Made by a program: the position numbers and the translations under genes. A model generated the notes under the pieces. It was given only the letters and a program-made list of their open reading frames with translations. It ran no database searches and had not been told where the DNA came from. From the NCBI GenBank assembly GCA_905216145.1, contig CAJMST010000004.1:1-64000 (forward strand): DNA of 64,000 nt, read 5' to 3'. Shown piece after piece: positions 19,362 to 28,070 of this stretch; within the stretch, counting starts at the first letter, position 1, and every line of letters starts with the position of its first letter. This stretch comes from an uncultured bacterium (lineage in GTDB: Bacteria > Actinomycetota > Coriobacteriia > Coriobacteriales > Coriobacteriaceae).

Positions 19362-20318
19362 GTGAACAACTTGCTACGTTTGATTGGAAGGCGTCTTGTG
19401 GCGCTGCCGATCATGGCATTGGGCGTCACCGTCCTGGTGTTCTTCCTTATGTCGTTCTCCAAGACCGACCCCGCCTACACGGCGTTGGGTGACGGTGCCT
19501 CGCCCGAGGCGGTTGCCGAGTACCATGAGAAGTATGGTCTGGACGACCCCTGGCCCGTGCGCTACGTGCGCTATATGGGCGATTTGATCCATGGCGACAT
19601 GGGCACCTATGGTGCTGCCCGCAACTCCGTTGCCAAGCGCATCTCCACGGCCCTGCCCGTCACGATGCAGCTGACCTTCATCGGTCTTGCCATCGGTGCG
19701 GTCGTTTCGTTTTTGCTCGGCGTCATCGCGGCACTGTATCGCGACAAATGGCCGGACCAAGTAATCCGTGTCTTTTCCATCGCCGGCTTGGCAACCCCGT
19801 CGTTCTGGCTTGCCGTTCTGTTGATCCTGCTGTTCTCTTCCTACCTTAAGGTGCTCCCGGCATCGGGCGCTCTGCCTCACTTCACCACGAATCCGGTTGG
19901 CTATCTGGGGCGTATGATCATGCCCGCTATCGCCTTGGCATTTCCGCTGACGGGCCAGATGACTCGTATCGTGCGTACCGCCATGGTCGAGGAGCTCGAC
20001 AAGGATTATGTCCGTATGGCTCGCGGCGCCGGCGTTCCCGAGAAGGTCGTCGTCGGCATCAACGTTCTTCGCAATGCGCTGATCACCCCGGTCACCACCC
20101 TCGGTCTTAAGATCGGTTACCTCATGGGCGGCGCCGTCGTCATCGAGGTTATCTTCAACCTCCCCGGCATGGGCACCGCGATTCTGCAGGGCGTTCAGGG
20201 CAACGAGGCGAACCTGGTTCAGGGCGTCGTCATCGTCGTTGCTCTTGCCTTCATCATCATCAACATCGTGGTTGACATGCTCTACCTGCTCATCAACCCG
20301 CGCATCAGGACGGTGTAG
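19362..20318 (+). CDS. ABC transporter permease, DppB/OppB type
   Basis: First membrane subunit of the probable sialic-acid importer. It has the usual N-terminal segment RLIGRRLVALPIMALGVTVL, a BPD_transp_1 core with about six membrane helices and the EAA-loop region RAAGVPEKVVVGINVLRNAL-like sequence, here RGAGVPEKVV. Length 318. GTG at 19362 chosen because AAAGGGGAGAG sits just upstream; the ATG-less frame upstream has no site. It is separated by 3 bases from the permease-ATPase fusion. Confidence 0.9.
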   Translation: MNNLLRLIGRRLVALPIMALGVTVLVFFLMSFSKTDPAYTALGDGASPEAVAEYHEKYGLDDPWPVRYVRYMGDLIHGDMGTYGAARNSVAKRISTALPVTMQLTFIGLAIGAVVSFLLGVIAALYRDKWPDQVIRVFSIAGLATPSFWLAVLLILLFSSYLKVLPASGALPHFTTNPVGYLGRMIMPAIALAFPLTGQMTRIVRTAMVEELDKDYVRMARGAGVPEKVVVGINVLRNALITPVTTLGLKIGYLMGGAVVIEVIFNLPGMGTAILQGVQGNEANLVQGVVIVVALAFIIINIVVDMLYLLINPRIRTV

Positions 20319-20321
20319 ATT

Positions 20322-22337
20322 ATGGTAAAGATTCGAGAGAAGCAAACCGAGCAGCTCGAGAAGGCTGCCTCCAAGGGGCTCAAGCTCGGTGGCTGGAAGA
20401 AGATGACGCTGTCTTCTAAGATTGCCGCCGTCGTGCTGGTGCTGGTCGCCCTGACTGCGATTCTGGCGCCCCTTCTTGCCCCCTATAGCCCGGTCGAGAT
20501 CTTTACGGCTCGCCAGGCTCCCGGCAACGGATTTATCTTCGGTACCGACGATAAGGGTCGCGACATTCTGTCGCGTATGCTCTACGGTGGTCGTTACTCG
20601 CTGATTATCGGCTTTGGCGCCACCGCCATGGCTCTGGTCTGCGGCTCGGTCGTGGGCGCCCTTGCAGCGGTTTCGCGCAAGGCCGTCTCCGAGACGATCA
20701 TGCGTATCTTGGACATCATCATGTCCATCCCGGGCATCGCCCTCGCGGCCGTCTTCGTCTCCATCCTGGGCAACTCCGTGCCGTCGATCATCTTCGCCAT
20801 CGGCTTTATGTACACTCCGCAGATTGCCCGTATCGTACGCGCCAATATCGTGTCCGAGTACGGCGAGGACTATGTCCGCGCGGTCATCGTTTCCGGCGCC
20901 AAGGCTCCGTGGATTTTGATTAAGCATGTTCTGCGTAACTGCATCGCCCCGATCATGGTCTTCACCGTTACCCTGGTCGCCGACGCCATCATCTTCGAGG
21001 CCTCGCTGACCTTCATCGGCGCTGGTATCCAGGAGCCCACCGCTACCTGGGGCAACATCCTCGCCGACGCCCGCGGCGGCGTGCTCGCCGGTCGTTGGTG
21101 GCAGGCGCTGTTCCCGGGCCTAGCCATCATGATCACCTGCCTGGCGCTCAACATCCTCTCCGAGGGCATTACCGACGCCATGGCCGCTGCTCCCTCCGCT
21201 GCCCTGGATCCTACCGATTCCTCCAAGCGTCGCGAGGCCGACCTGCTGGTCTCCGACCCCGTTCGCGCCTACAAGGAGCAGGCCCAGTCCCTCTCCGCTC
21301 GCCTTGGCGCCCTGCGCGATGTCGAGCTCAAGCGTGACGATCGCCACGTGCCCGACGAGTCCGTTGAGCCGATTCTCTCGGTCCGTGACTTCTGCATCCA
21401 GTTTGAGCATCACGGTGATATCAACGTCGTCGACCATGTCAACTTTGACGTTCGTCCTGGTCAGACCATGGGCCTGGTGGGCGAGTCCGGTTGCGGTAAG
21501 TCCATCACCACGCTGGCCATCATGGGCCTGACCGACGATGACGAGCATCTTTCCGGCGAGGTTCTCTGGGAGGGTCGCGACCTGCTCAAGATGAGCAAGA
21601 AGGAGTGGTTCGGCCTGCGCGGTACCGATATCGCTATGGTCTATCAGGACGCCCTGTCCTCGCTTAATCCCTCCATGCTCATCTCTGCCCAGATGAAGCA
21701 GCTCACCAAGCGCGGCGGAACCCGCAGCGCCGAGGAGCTCCTGGAGCTCGTCGGCCTCGATCCCAAGCGCACGCTCGAGAGCTATCCGCACGAGCTTTCC
21801 GGCGGCCAGCGTCAGCGTGTCCTGATCGCTATGGCCCTTACCCGCGACCCCAAGCTGGTCATCTGCGACGAGCCCACGACCGCTCTGGACGTTACCGTCC
21901 AGAAGCAGGTCATCAAGCTGCTCAACGATCTTCAGGCCAAGCTCGGCTTTGCCATGATCTTCGTTTCGCACGACCTGGCACTGGTCGCCGAGGTCGCTCA
22001 TAACATCACGGTTATGTACGCCGGCCAGGTTATCGAGCAGGCGCCCACCAAGGAGCTGCTCACCAACCCGATTCACGAGTACACCCGCGGCCTTCTGGGT
22101 TCCGTCCTGTCCATCGAGAGCGGTTCGGGCCGCCTGCACCAGGTGCCCGGCGCCGTTCCGAGCCCGCGCGATTTCCCCAAGGGCGATCGCTTCGCGCCCC
22201 GCTCGAGCCATCCGCGCATTGGCCTGGACACCCGTCCGGTCTTCAAGCGCGTGCCCGGCACCGAGCACTTCTATTCCGAGCTCCCCGACGAGGTGCTCAA
22301 GGCAAATGGTTTGACCCCTCACGCGGAGGTGATGTAG
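20322..22337 (+). CDS. Fused ABC permease (DppC type) and ATPase (DppD type)
   Basis: One polypeptide of 671 residues joins a DppC-like permease (residues about 25-295: NPF-less OppC_N head, then BPD_transp_1 with FGTDDKGRDILSRMLYGGRY) to an ABC ATPase (from about residue 345; Walker A GESGCGKS, signature LSGGQRQRVLIA, Walker B LVICDEPTTALD, H-loop VSHDLALV). Such fusions are known in actinobacterial peptide-family importers. The C-terminal oligo_HPY-like tail keeps FAPRSS but lacks the cysteines that bind an Fe-S cluster in the equivalent subunit of other systems; the opp ATPases at 39380 and 40471 keep them. Start ATG 20322; stop directly abuts the next start. Confidence 0.9.
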   Translation: MVKIREKQTEQLEKAASKGLKLGGWKKMTLSSKIAAVVLVLVALTAILAPLLAPYSPVEIFTARQAPGNGFIFGTDDKGRDILSRMLYGGRYSLIIGFGATAMALVCGSVVGALAAVSRKAVSETIMRILDIIMSIPGIALAAVFVSILGNSVPSIIFAIGFMYTPQIARIVRANIVSEYGEDYVRAVIVSGAKAPWILIKHVLRNCIAPIMVFTVTLVADAIIFEASLTFIGAGIQEPTATWGNILADARGGVLAGRWWQALFPGLAIMITCLALNILSEGITDAMAAAPSAALDPTDSSKRREADLLVSDPVRAYKEQAQSLSARLGALRDVELKRDDRHVPDESVEPILSVRDFCIQFEHHGDINVVDHVNFDVRPGQTMGLVGESGCGKSITTLAIMGLTDDDEHLSGEVLWEGRDLLKMSKKEWFGLRGTDIAMVYQDALSSLNPSMLISAQMKQLTKRGGTRSAEELLELVGLDPKRTLESYPHELSGGQRQRVLIAMALTRDPKLVICDEPTTALDVTVQKQVIKLLNDLQAKLGFAMIFVSHDLALVAEVAHNITVMYAGQVIEQAPTKELLTNPIHEYTRGLLGSVLSIESGSGRLHQVPGAVPSPRDFPKGDRFAPRSSHPRIGLDTRPVFKRVPGTEHFYSELPDEVLKANGLTPHAEVM

Positions 22338-23165
22338 ATGAGCGAGACCGCAGTCAACGGCGTCGAGCCGATCATCTTCCTTGATGACGTCCACGTCACC
22401 TTTAGGACCCGTACCGGCTCGATTCTGCACCCCAACCTGGTTCACGCCGTCCAGGGTGTAACGATTAAGCTCATGCCCGGTCAGACGATCGGCATCGTCG
22501 GCGAGTCCGGTTGCGGAAAGTCCACCACCGCCAACGTCATGTGCGGCCTGCAGGCCCCCACGAGCGGCAAGGTCTACTTTAAGGGCAAGGACGTTACCAA
22601 ACGTACCGCCGAGGACCGTCGCCACATGGGTCGCGTCATCTCGGTCGTGTTCCAGAACCCGGCCACGGCGCTCAATCCCCGCATGGTCGTTCGCGAGCAA
22701 CTGCTCGACCCCATGCGCGTCCACAACCTGGGTACCGAGGCCGAGCAGGAGAAGCGCGTCAAGGAGCTCTTGGAGCTCACCGGTCTGCCCAGCTCCGCCG
22801 CCGAGGTTCTTCCCGGCCAGCTTTCGGGCGGCCAGCGCCAGCGCGTCGCAATTGCGCGCGCCCTGTCGCTGAACCCCGATGCCATCATCGCCGACGAGCC
22901 CACCTCGGCTCTGGACGTTTCGGTCCGCGCGCAGATTCTGAACCTGCTGACCGACCTTAAGAAGGAGCTCGGCCTGGCCATGGTGTTCATCAGCCATGAC
23001 ATCCAGACGGTCCGCTATATCTCTGACGACATCATCGTTATGAATGGCGGCAAGATCGTCGAGCAGGGCGAGGCCAAGCAGGTCTTCCAGCACCCCCAGG
23101 ACCCCTACACCAAGATGCTGCTCGGCGCTGCGCCGTCGCTGCTGCATCCCAAGCTCGGCGAGTAA
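22338..23165 (+). CDS. ABC transporter ATPase, DppF/OppF type
   Basis: Second nucleotide-binding subunit of the probable sialic-acid importer. Walker A GESGCGKST, signature QLSGGQRQRVAIARA, Walker B IIADEPTSALD and H-loop FISHDIQTV are all present, so it should hydrolyse ATP. At 275 residues it stops shortly after the core (ending LLHPKLGE) and has no C-terminal oligo_HPY/cysteine extension, unlike the 342-residue OppF at 40471. The start follows the stop of the fusion gene without a gap. Confidence 0.92.
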   Translation: MSETAVNGVEPIIFLDDVHVTFRTRTGSILHPNLVHAVQGVTIKLMPGQTIGIVGESGCGKSTTANVMCGLQAPTSGKVYFKGKDVTKRTAEDRRHMGRVISVVFQNPATALNPRMVVREQLLDPMRVHNLGTEAEQEKRVKELLELTGLPSSAAEVLPGQLSGGQRQRVAIARALSLNPDAIIADEPTSALDVSVRAQILNLLTDLKKELGLAMVFISHDIQTVRYISDDIIVMNGGKIVEQGEAKQVFQHPQDPYTKMLLGAAPSLLHPKLGE

Positions 23166-23245
23166 CCTCGCTTTCCCTCCCGTGCGCCCGGTTCCCTTGC
23201 CGGGCGCACCTCCGTTGCGATTTCGAAAGGTTGGGTTCACGAGCC

Positions 23246-24223
23246 ATGCCAAGTGCTCAGGAGCTACAACATCAATTTGGTGAATATCGAGGCGCCATGC
23301 CCCGTCCATCAGATTTCGATCTCTTTTGGAAGGATCGCATGGCCGAGGCCGACGCCGTCGGGCTTGACTATGCGATCGACACGGCATCGGTCACCGATGC
23401 CGCGACCTGCCAACTTTTCGACCTCTGGTATACCGGCATGTGTGGCGCTCGCCTGCATGCCAAGTACCTTAAACCCGTCTCGGACGAGCCCGTGCCATTG
23501 GTGCTTCAGTTCCATGGGTATCCGGGTGCAAGCCGCAGCTGGTTTGAGCAGGCGTCGTTTGCGGGCATGGGCATGGCACTCATCGCCCTCGACTGCCCCG
23601 GCCAAGGAGGTCCCTCCGAGGACATTGGTGGATTTGAGGGCACAACGGTTGCCGGGCATATCGTCGCCGGCATCGACGGCGACCCGGCCAACCTCTACTA
23701 TGTCCGCTTGCACCAAGATATTCGCATCCTGTGCCGTATTGTTCGCGAGCTCGAGGGCATCGATCTTTCCCGTGTGTTTGTGAACGGCGCGTCGCAGGGT
23801 GGTGGTTTGGGCATTGCGACCTGTGCGCTTAACAGCGAGCTTATCAATCGTGCCGCCATCCTCTATCCCTTCCTGTCAGATTTCCGCCTAGTCTGGGATT
23901 TGGATGCAGACGACATTGCCTACGAGGGCCTGCGCTATTGGTCTCGCTGGTTTGACGAGGACTCGACTCGTATTGACGAAGCCTATGCCAAGCTGGCGTA
24001 CTTCGATTCCAAGAACTTTGCCCCTATGGTCAAATGCCCCGTGCTGTTTGGCACCGGCACAGCCGATATCGTCTGCCCGCCAGCGACGCAGTTTGCGGTC
24101 TATAACAACCTGACCTGCGAAAAGCGTCATGAGTTCTTTGAAGGCTTTGGCCACGAGGAGATTCAGGATTTTGACGATCTGATCATTCCGTTTTTCTGCA
24201 AGGGAGGGGAGGCTCATGTCTAA
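23246..24223 (+). CDS. Acetylxylan-esterase-family (AXE1) deacetylase, probable sialate O-acetylesterase
   Basis: Alpha/beta hydrolase of the AXE1/cephalosporin-C deacetylase family (carbohydrate esterase family 7 fold). The oxyanion segment LQFHGYPGASRSW, nucleophile elbow GASQGGG with Ser183, acid in FGTGTADIVCPP and histidine in GFGHEE complete the triad. No signal peptide, so it is cytosolic and acts after uptake. Placed between the importer and nanA, its natural job would be to remove O-acetyl groups from imported sialic acid; this is inference, since CE7 enzymes deacetylate many sugars. Length 325; start ATG 23246, though the GAAAGG upstream is rather distant (15 bases). It overlaps the next gene by 8 bases. 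Confidence 0.82.
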   Translation: MPSAQELQHQFGEYRGAMPRPSDFDLFWKDRMAEADAVGLDYAIDTASVTDAATCQLFDLWYTGMCGARLHAKYLKPVSDEPVPLVLQFHGYPGASRSWFEQASFAGMGMALIALDCPGQGGPSEDIGGFEGTTVAGHIVAGIDGDPANLYYVRLHQDIRILCRIVRELEGIDLSRVFVNGASQGGGLGIATCALNSELINRAAILYPFLSDFRLVWDLDADDIAYEGLRYWSRWFDEDSTRIDEAYAKLAYFDSKNFAPMVKCPVLFGTGTADIVCPPATQFAVYNNLTCEKRHEFFEGFGHEEIQDFDDLIIPFFCKGGEAHV

Positions 24224-25067
24224 GTGCGAGAGCAATGTTAATGAGCTGATTGTCCCCGGGCTCGTGGGAATTCCTGGAACGGTTTCGTCAAGGCTCGCAG
24301 AATATCGGGACTGGCGCGGTGATGTCCAAGCAGATGTTTCTGATTTAGAGACATGCGCTTCGAATCTTGAGATTCAAGGCCTGGCCATTACGGCGATTGA
24401 CTTTGTTAACCCCTGCGCCCGTTACTCGGAGGTCTCCTTTGAGCTCGGTGACGATGCGATTCACGCTCGTTTGATCGAGCCTGTCGGTCGTGCCCGAGTA
24501 TCTGAGCGCGTGCCGCTGTGCCTGATGTTCCACGACATCGATCGGCCTGTGCGCGGCTGGCATCACATGACGAGATTTGCCGCCATGGGGTATGCCGTCC
24601 TCGCGCTGGATGACGATGTTGCTGGTGCGGACGACCTGCAGCGGGGGATTTCTTCGTCCGCTTTTGTCGAGCGCGTCCGTTGGGGTTGCGCGTTGGCGAA
24701 GGTGGCGCGCAATCTTGATGGCATGGACCCCGACCGCATCTTTGCATGGGGCGAGGGCCTTGGCGGCGGAGTCGCGCTGGCGGTTTCTGCTCTGGACGAG
24801 CGGGGCCTCGCCTGCACGGCGGTTGCCAATCCAATTCCCGGTGGCCTTGAGGCGCTGTCGTCTCGGGTGCGCGGATCGGTGCTCATGGGCACATCGCTCA
24901 TGGATGCCGCGAGCGACCCCAAGGGCCAGTTTGCCGTATTCAACGGTCTTGAGTGTGACCGGAGGCATATCGTCTATGCCAAATACGCTCACGAGCGCAT
25001 CAATGCGTTCGAAAACGAAGTCGTCGACTTCTTTAACCAAACGTTCTACCCGTGTTCTTTGGCCTAG
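24216..25067 (+). CDS. AXE1-like paralogue without nucleophile serine (probable pseudoenzyme)
   Basis: A shorter relative (283 residues) of the esterase just upstream, starting inside its last codons. Shared landmarks align: LMFHDIDRPVRGWHH with the HGYPGASRSW segment, MGTSLMDAASDPKGQFAVFNGL with FGTGTADIVCPPATQFAVYNNL, and YAHERI with GHEEI. At the nucleophile elbow, however, it reads GEGLGGG (residues 179-185) where the neighbour has GASQGGG, so the serine is a glycine (codon GGC). The acid and histidine are retained and the lid region of about 50 residues is missing. It is intact and well spaced in the operon, so it is not simply decayed; it may be a regulatory or stabilising subunit of the active esterase or a binding protein. 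Confidence 0.8.
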   Translation: MSKCESNVNELIVPGLVGIPGTVSSRLAEYRDWRGDVQADVSDLETCASNLEIQGLAITAIDFVNPCARYSEVSFELGDDAIHARLIEPVGRARVSERVPLCLMFHDIDRPVRGWHHMTRFAAMGYAVLALDDDVAGADDLQRGISSSAFVERVRWGCALAKVARNLDGMDPDRIFAWGEGLGGGVALAVSALDERGLACTAVANPIPGGLEALSSRVRGSVLMGTSLMDAASDPKGQFAVFNGLECDRRHIVYAKYAHERINAFENEVVDFFNQTFYPCSLA

Positions 25068-25135
25068 GCGGCCTGGACACTGCCAACAAGAGTGGGCGGC
25101 ATAGGGCTGCCCGCCAGACAACTAAGGAGATTCTT

Positions 25136-26056
25136 GTGGCAACTCAGAAATTCACCGGCGTTATCCCTCCCGTCGTTGTTCCCGATACCGAAGATCACCA
25201 GCTCGACGTTGCCTCCTTTGAGCGCAGCATCAACCGCATGATCGATGCCGGCGTCGATGGCTTGTTCTTCCTGGGCTCCTCGGGCGAGGTCGTCTTCTCC
25301 ACCGACGAGCGTCGCCGTCAGATCATCGCCGAGGCCGTCCGTATCGTCGACCACCGCGTTCCCGTTCTGGTCGGCATCATCGACACCGAGACCGAGCGCA
25401 TGATCGAGCACGGTAAGGTCGCTCAGGAGCTGGGCGCCGATGCTCTCGTCGCCACCTGCCCGTTCTATGCCCTGCAGGGCATGACCGAGGTCGAGGAGCA
25501 CTTCCGCATCCTGCATGAGGAACTCGACCTGCCCATCTTCGCCTACGACATCCCCGTGTGTGTCCACACCAAGCTCCCCTGGAAGCTCCTTGCCAAGCTC
25601 GGTGCCGAGGGCGTTCTGGCCGGCGTCAAGGATTCCTCGGGTGATGACATCTCGTTCCGCTACCTCGTTCAGGAGAACGAGAAGAACGGCCATCCGATGA
25701 GCATCCTCACCGGTCACGAGGTTGTTGTCGACGGCGCTTACCTCGGTGGCGCCGACGGTTCCGTCCCGGGTCTCGCCAACGTTGAGCCCGAGGGCTACGT
25801 GCGTCAGTGGAAGGCCGCTCAGGCTGGTGACTGGGCTACCGTCAAGGCCGAGCAGGATCGCCTCAATGAGATTTCGCATATCTGGGATGTCACCTCGGGC
25901 GTCCAGGGCTATGCCGGTGGCGTCGGCGCCTTCAAGACCGCTATGAACCTCATGGGTATCTTCGACAGCCCGACCATGCCGCGCCCGGTGAAGGCCATGA
26001 CCGGCGAGAACGTCGAGGCTATTAAGAAGGTCCTCCAGGACAACGGTCTCCTGTAA
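25136..26056 (+). CDS. nanA: N-acetylneuraminate lyase
   Basis: Class I aldolase that splits N-acetylneuraminate to N-acetylmannosamine and pyruvate. It is a DHDPS/NAL-family TIM barrel of 306 residues. The Schiff-base lysine is K165 (GVKDSSGD) and the proton-shuttling tyrosine is Y137 (FAYDIP), the same numbers as in the Escherichia coli enzyme; the substrate loop reads GSSGE at 47-51. GTG at 25136 is preceded by TAAGGAGA seven bases away. The neighbours nanK and nanE make the lyase assignment much stronger than dihydrodipicolinate synthase. Confidence 0.92.
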   Translation: MATQKFTGVIPPVVVPDTEDHQLDVASFERSINRMIDAGVDGLFFLGSSGEVVFSTDERRRQIIAEAVRIVDHRVPVLVGIIDTETERMIEHGKVAQELGADALVATCPFYALQGMTEVEEHFRILHEELDLPIFAYDIPVCVHTKLPWKLLAKLGAEGVLAGVKDSSGDDISFRYLVQENEKNGHPMSILTGHEVVVDGAYLGGADGSVPGLANVEPEGYVRQWKAAQAGDWATVKAEQDRLNEISHIWDVTSGVQGYAGGVGAFKTAMNLMGIFDSPTMPRPVKAMTGENVEAIKKVLQDNGLL

Positions 26057-26062
26057 AGCTTC

Positions 26063-26152
26063 CCCGGGCACCCGATCTTGGGGCTCAAGCGGTCGAGCGT
26101 GACCCATTAGGTCAACGCCCGACCGCTTTCACCCCAACCTCGGACACCCGGG
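26063..26152 (+). repeat. 90-nt imperfect intergenic hairpin between nanA and nanK
   Basis: The two halves (26063-26104 and 26110-26152) can pair along nearly the full length: CCCGGG with CCCGGG at the base, TTGGGG with CCCCAA in the middle, AAGCGGTCG (26087-26095) with CGACCGCTT (26120-26128), and TGACC with GGTCA next to a 5-base loop. No T-run follows. It could act as an mRNA stability or partial termination element. It is one of several such long hairpins in this window. Confidence 0.75.
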
Positions 26153-26226
26153 AAACCTTTACCAAGCTGCGGCGATAACGCAGCCTTCATTTCCTGTAGT
26201 TGTTTTTATCTCCTAAGGAGAGCGAC

Positions 26227-27192
26227 ATGGAGAACAAGTACGTCTGCTCTGTCGATATCGGCGGAACTAAGATCGCGACTGCCATCATGGAGTACCCGGC
26301 TGACGGTAGTGTGCCCCGTCCCGTCTTTGAGGCCGAGGTTCCCACCGAGGCCCAAGAGGGCGGCGAGGCCGTCTTCCAGCGTATCGAGGCGTCCATCAAG
26401 GCCGCTCTCGAGGCGAATCCCGATGTCGAGGTCCTTGGCGTCGGTATCGGCGCCGCCGGCGTCGTCGATCCCAAGACGGGCGCTATCGCGTATGCCAATG
26501 AGATCATGCCCGGCTGGTCCGGCGTTCAGTTGGGGCCGCGTCTGCGCGAGGACCTCGGTCTTCCCGTTGCCGTTGTGGGCGACGTGCAGGCTCATGCTCT
26601 GGGCGAGGCCCACTGGGGCGTCGGCAAGGGCAAGTTCTCCGTCTTGTGTCTTGGCATCGGCACGGGCATCGGCGGCGCATATGTCGAGAGCGGCCGCGTG
26701 ATGCAGGGCTTCCATGGTGCTGCCGGTCATATGGGCCACATTGAGTGTTCGGCTGCCGCCGGCATTCCCTGCGCCTGCGGGCGTTCCGGCCATCTGGAGT
26801 CGGTTGCTTCGGGCACTTCCATTGGTCGAATGTACGATGAGCGTTTTGGCCGCGTCGACCCCAGCCGTCCTTCGGTCGGTCGCGATGTGAACGATCTGTG
26901 CCGTGCGGGCGACGCAAAGGCGACCGAGGTCATCCATGACGCCGGCTTTGCGCTGGGGGCCAGCTTGGGCTCGCTCGCTAACATCCTGGACCCTGAGGTC
27001 ATCGTGCTTTCGGGCGGCGTGATTCACCAAGGTCCCGATTGGCGTTCGCAGACGTGGAAGGATTCGGTGCACAAGGGCTATGCCAGCCAGGCGCTCGATC
27101 CGCTTCAGGACACGCCGATCCTCATCGGTTCTCTGGAGGGCGATGCTCCGCTCATCGGTGCCGCCGAGCATCTTCTTGCTTCGTTGAAGTAA
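26227..27192 (+). CDS. nanK: ROK-family kinase, probable N-acetylmannosamine kinase
   Basis: Phosphorylates N-acetylmannosamine to the 6-phosphate, the second intracellular step of sialic-acid breakdown. The ATP-binding motif DIGGTKIATAIM opens the protein, and the ROK signature region with the catalytic Asp and the cysteine cluster HIECSAAAGIPCACGRSGHLE is at mid-length; the third zinc cysteine of the usual CxCGxxGC is a histidine here. Length 321. Start ATG 26227 behind CCTAAGGAGA. The assignment to ManNAc rather than glucose rests on its place between nanA and nanE. It is flanked on both sides by long hairpins. Confidence 0.85.
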   Translation: MENKYVCSVDIGGTKIATAIMEYPADGSVPRPVFEAEVPTEAQEGGEAVFQRIEASIKAALEANPDVEVLGVGIGAAGVVDPKTGAIAYANEIMPGWSGVQLGPRLREDLGLPVAVVGDVQAHALGEAHWGVGKGKFSVLCLGIGTGIGGAYVESGRVMQGFHGAAGHMGHIECSAAAGIPCACGRSGHLESVASGTSIGRMYDERFGRVDPSRPSVGRDVNDLCRAGDAKATEVIHDAGFALGASLGSLANILDPEVIVLSGGVIHQGPDWRSQTWKDSVHKGYASQALDPLQDTPILIGSLEGDAPLIGAAEHLLASLK

Positions 27193-27209
27193 ACATAACT
27201 ACCAAGTGT

Positions 27210-27307
27210 GCCTTCTGAGGTGCCGCAGATTGACGTGAAAGAGGAGCGAAGCGTACTTCGGTACGCGAGCGACGGTTTGAACGTCAAGGTGCGGCGTCTC
27301 AGAAGGC
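27210..27307 (+). repeat. 98-nt long hairpin between nanK and nanE
   Basis: Arms GCCTTCTGAG (27210-27219) / CTCAGAAGGC (27298-27307), GCCGCA (27222-27227) / TGCGGC (27290-27295), TTGACGT (27230-27236) / ACGTCAA (27281-27287), and an apex GCGTAC-TTCG-GTACGC (27251-27266) with a stable UUCG tetraloop. Followed by TGTTTTG. It probably protects upstream mRNA or attenuates; no protein is encoded. Confidence 0.8.
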
Positions 27308-27332
27308 TGTTTTGAGAAAGGTTGAGTCGAAC

Positions 27333-28019
27333 ATGACCGTTGATCCTTTGATCCAGTCCCTGAAGGGCAAGCTCGTCGTGAGCGTTCAGGCGTATATGGG
27401 CGAGCCGCTTCGTACGCCCGAGACCATGGCGCAAATGTCTCGCGCTTGCGAGCTCGGCGGCGCCGCCGCCATTCGCTGCCAGGGCCTTGCCGACATTGCC
27501 GCCATTAAGGGTCGCTGTGAGGTTCCCGTCATCGGCCTGTGGAAGGATGGGCACGAGGGCGTTTACATCACGCCGACGCTGCGTCACGCTCGCGCCTGCG
27601 TTGCTGCCGGTGCCGATATCGTGGCGATCGACGCCACCGATCGTCCGCGCCCCGATGGCAAGACGGTCGAGGATACCTTCCGCCCGCTGCACGAGGAGGG
27701 TGTGCTCCTGATGGCGGATTGTGCCACCATCGAGGATATTCGCCGTGCTGTTGATATGGGCTTTGACCTGGTATCCACCACGCTTTCTCACGGCGTCGCC
27801 GCCATCGACTGCACCATGGCCGATGGCCCCGACCTGCCGCTCCTGCGTCAGGCGACTGAGGAATTCCCCGGCCTTCCTATCATTTGCGAGGGTCGCGTGC
27901 ATACGCCCGAGGAGGCTCGCGCCGCGATCGATGCTGGCGCCTGGGCCGTTGTCGTCGGCACCGCCATCACGCACCCCACGAGTATTACGAGTTGGTTCAA
28001 GGCTGCACTTGAGGCGTAA
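27333..28019 (+). CDS. nanE: N-acetylmannosamine-6-phosphate 2-epimerase
   Basis: Converts ManNAc-6-phosphate to GlcNAc-6-phosphate, linking sialic acid to amino-sugar catabolism. A 228-residue TIM barrel; typical NanE stretches include LGGAAAIRCQG near the N-terminus, PVIGLWKDGHEGVYITPT, ADIVAIDATDRPRPDG (catalytic Lys/Asp region) and ICEGRVHTPEEARAAIDAGAWAVVVGTAITHP at the phosphate-binding end. The start at ATG 27333 is preceded by GAGAAAGG. nagA and nagB, the next steps, are not in this window. A strong terminator follows. Confidence 0.93.
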   Translation: MTVDPLIQSLKGKLVVSVQAYMGEPLRTPETMAQMSRACELGGAAAIRCQGLADIAAIKGRCEVPVIGLWKDGHEGVYITPTLRHARACVAAGADIVAIDATDRPRPDGKTVEDTFRPLHEEGVLLMADCATIEDIRRAVDMGFDLVSTTLSHGVAAIDCTMADGPDLPLLRQATEEFPGLPIICEGRVHTPEEARAAIDAGAWAVVVGTAITHPTSITSWFKAALEA

Positions 28020-28070
28020 GACAGGCCTCGTATCCGCTCGGGGCGGTATACTCAATATAGGCAATTGACC

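Noticed and set aside
21120..23387. A 755-codon antisense frame over the ABC transporter genes
   Set aside because: Same cause: strongly biased codon use of highly expressed genes leaves the complementary frame open. No recognisable domain.
24216..25067. Second esterase as a plain frameshifted pseudogene
   Set aside because: The frame is intact over 283 codons, overlaps its neighbour in normal operon style, and retains the acid and histidine, so it is treated as a maintained pseudoenzyme.
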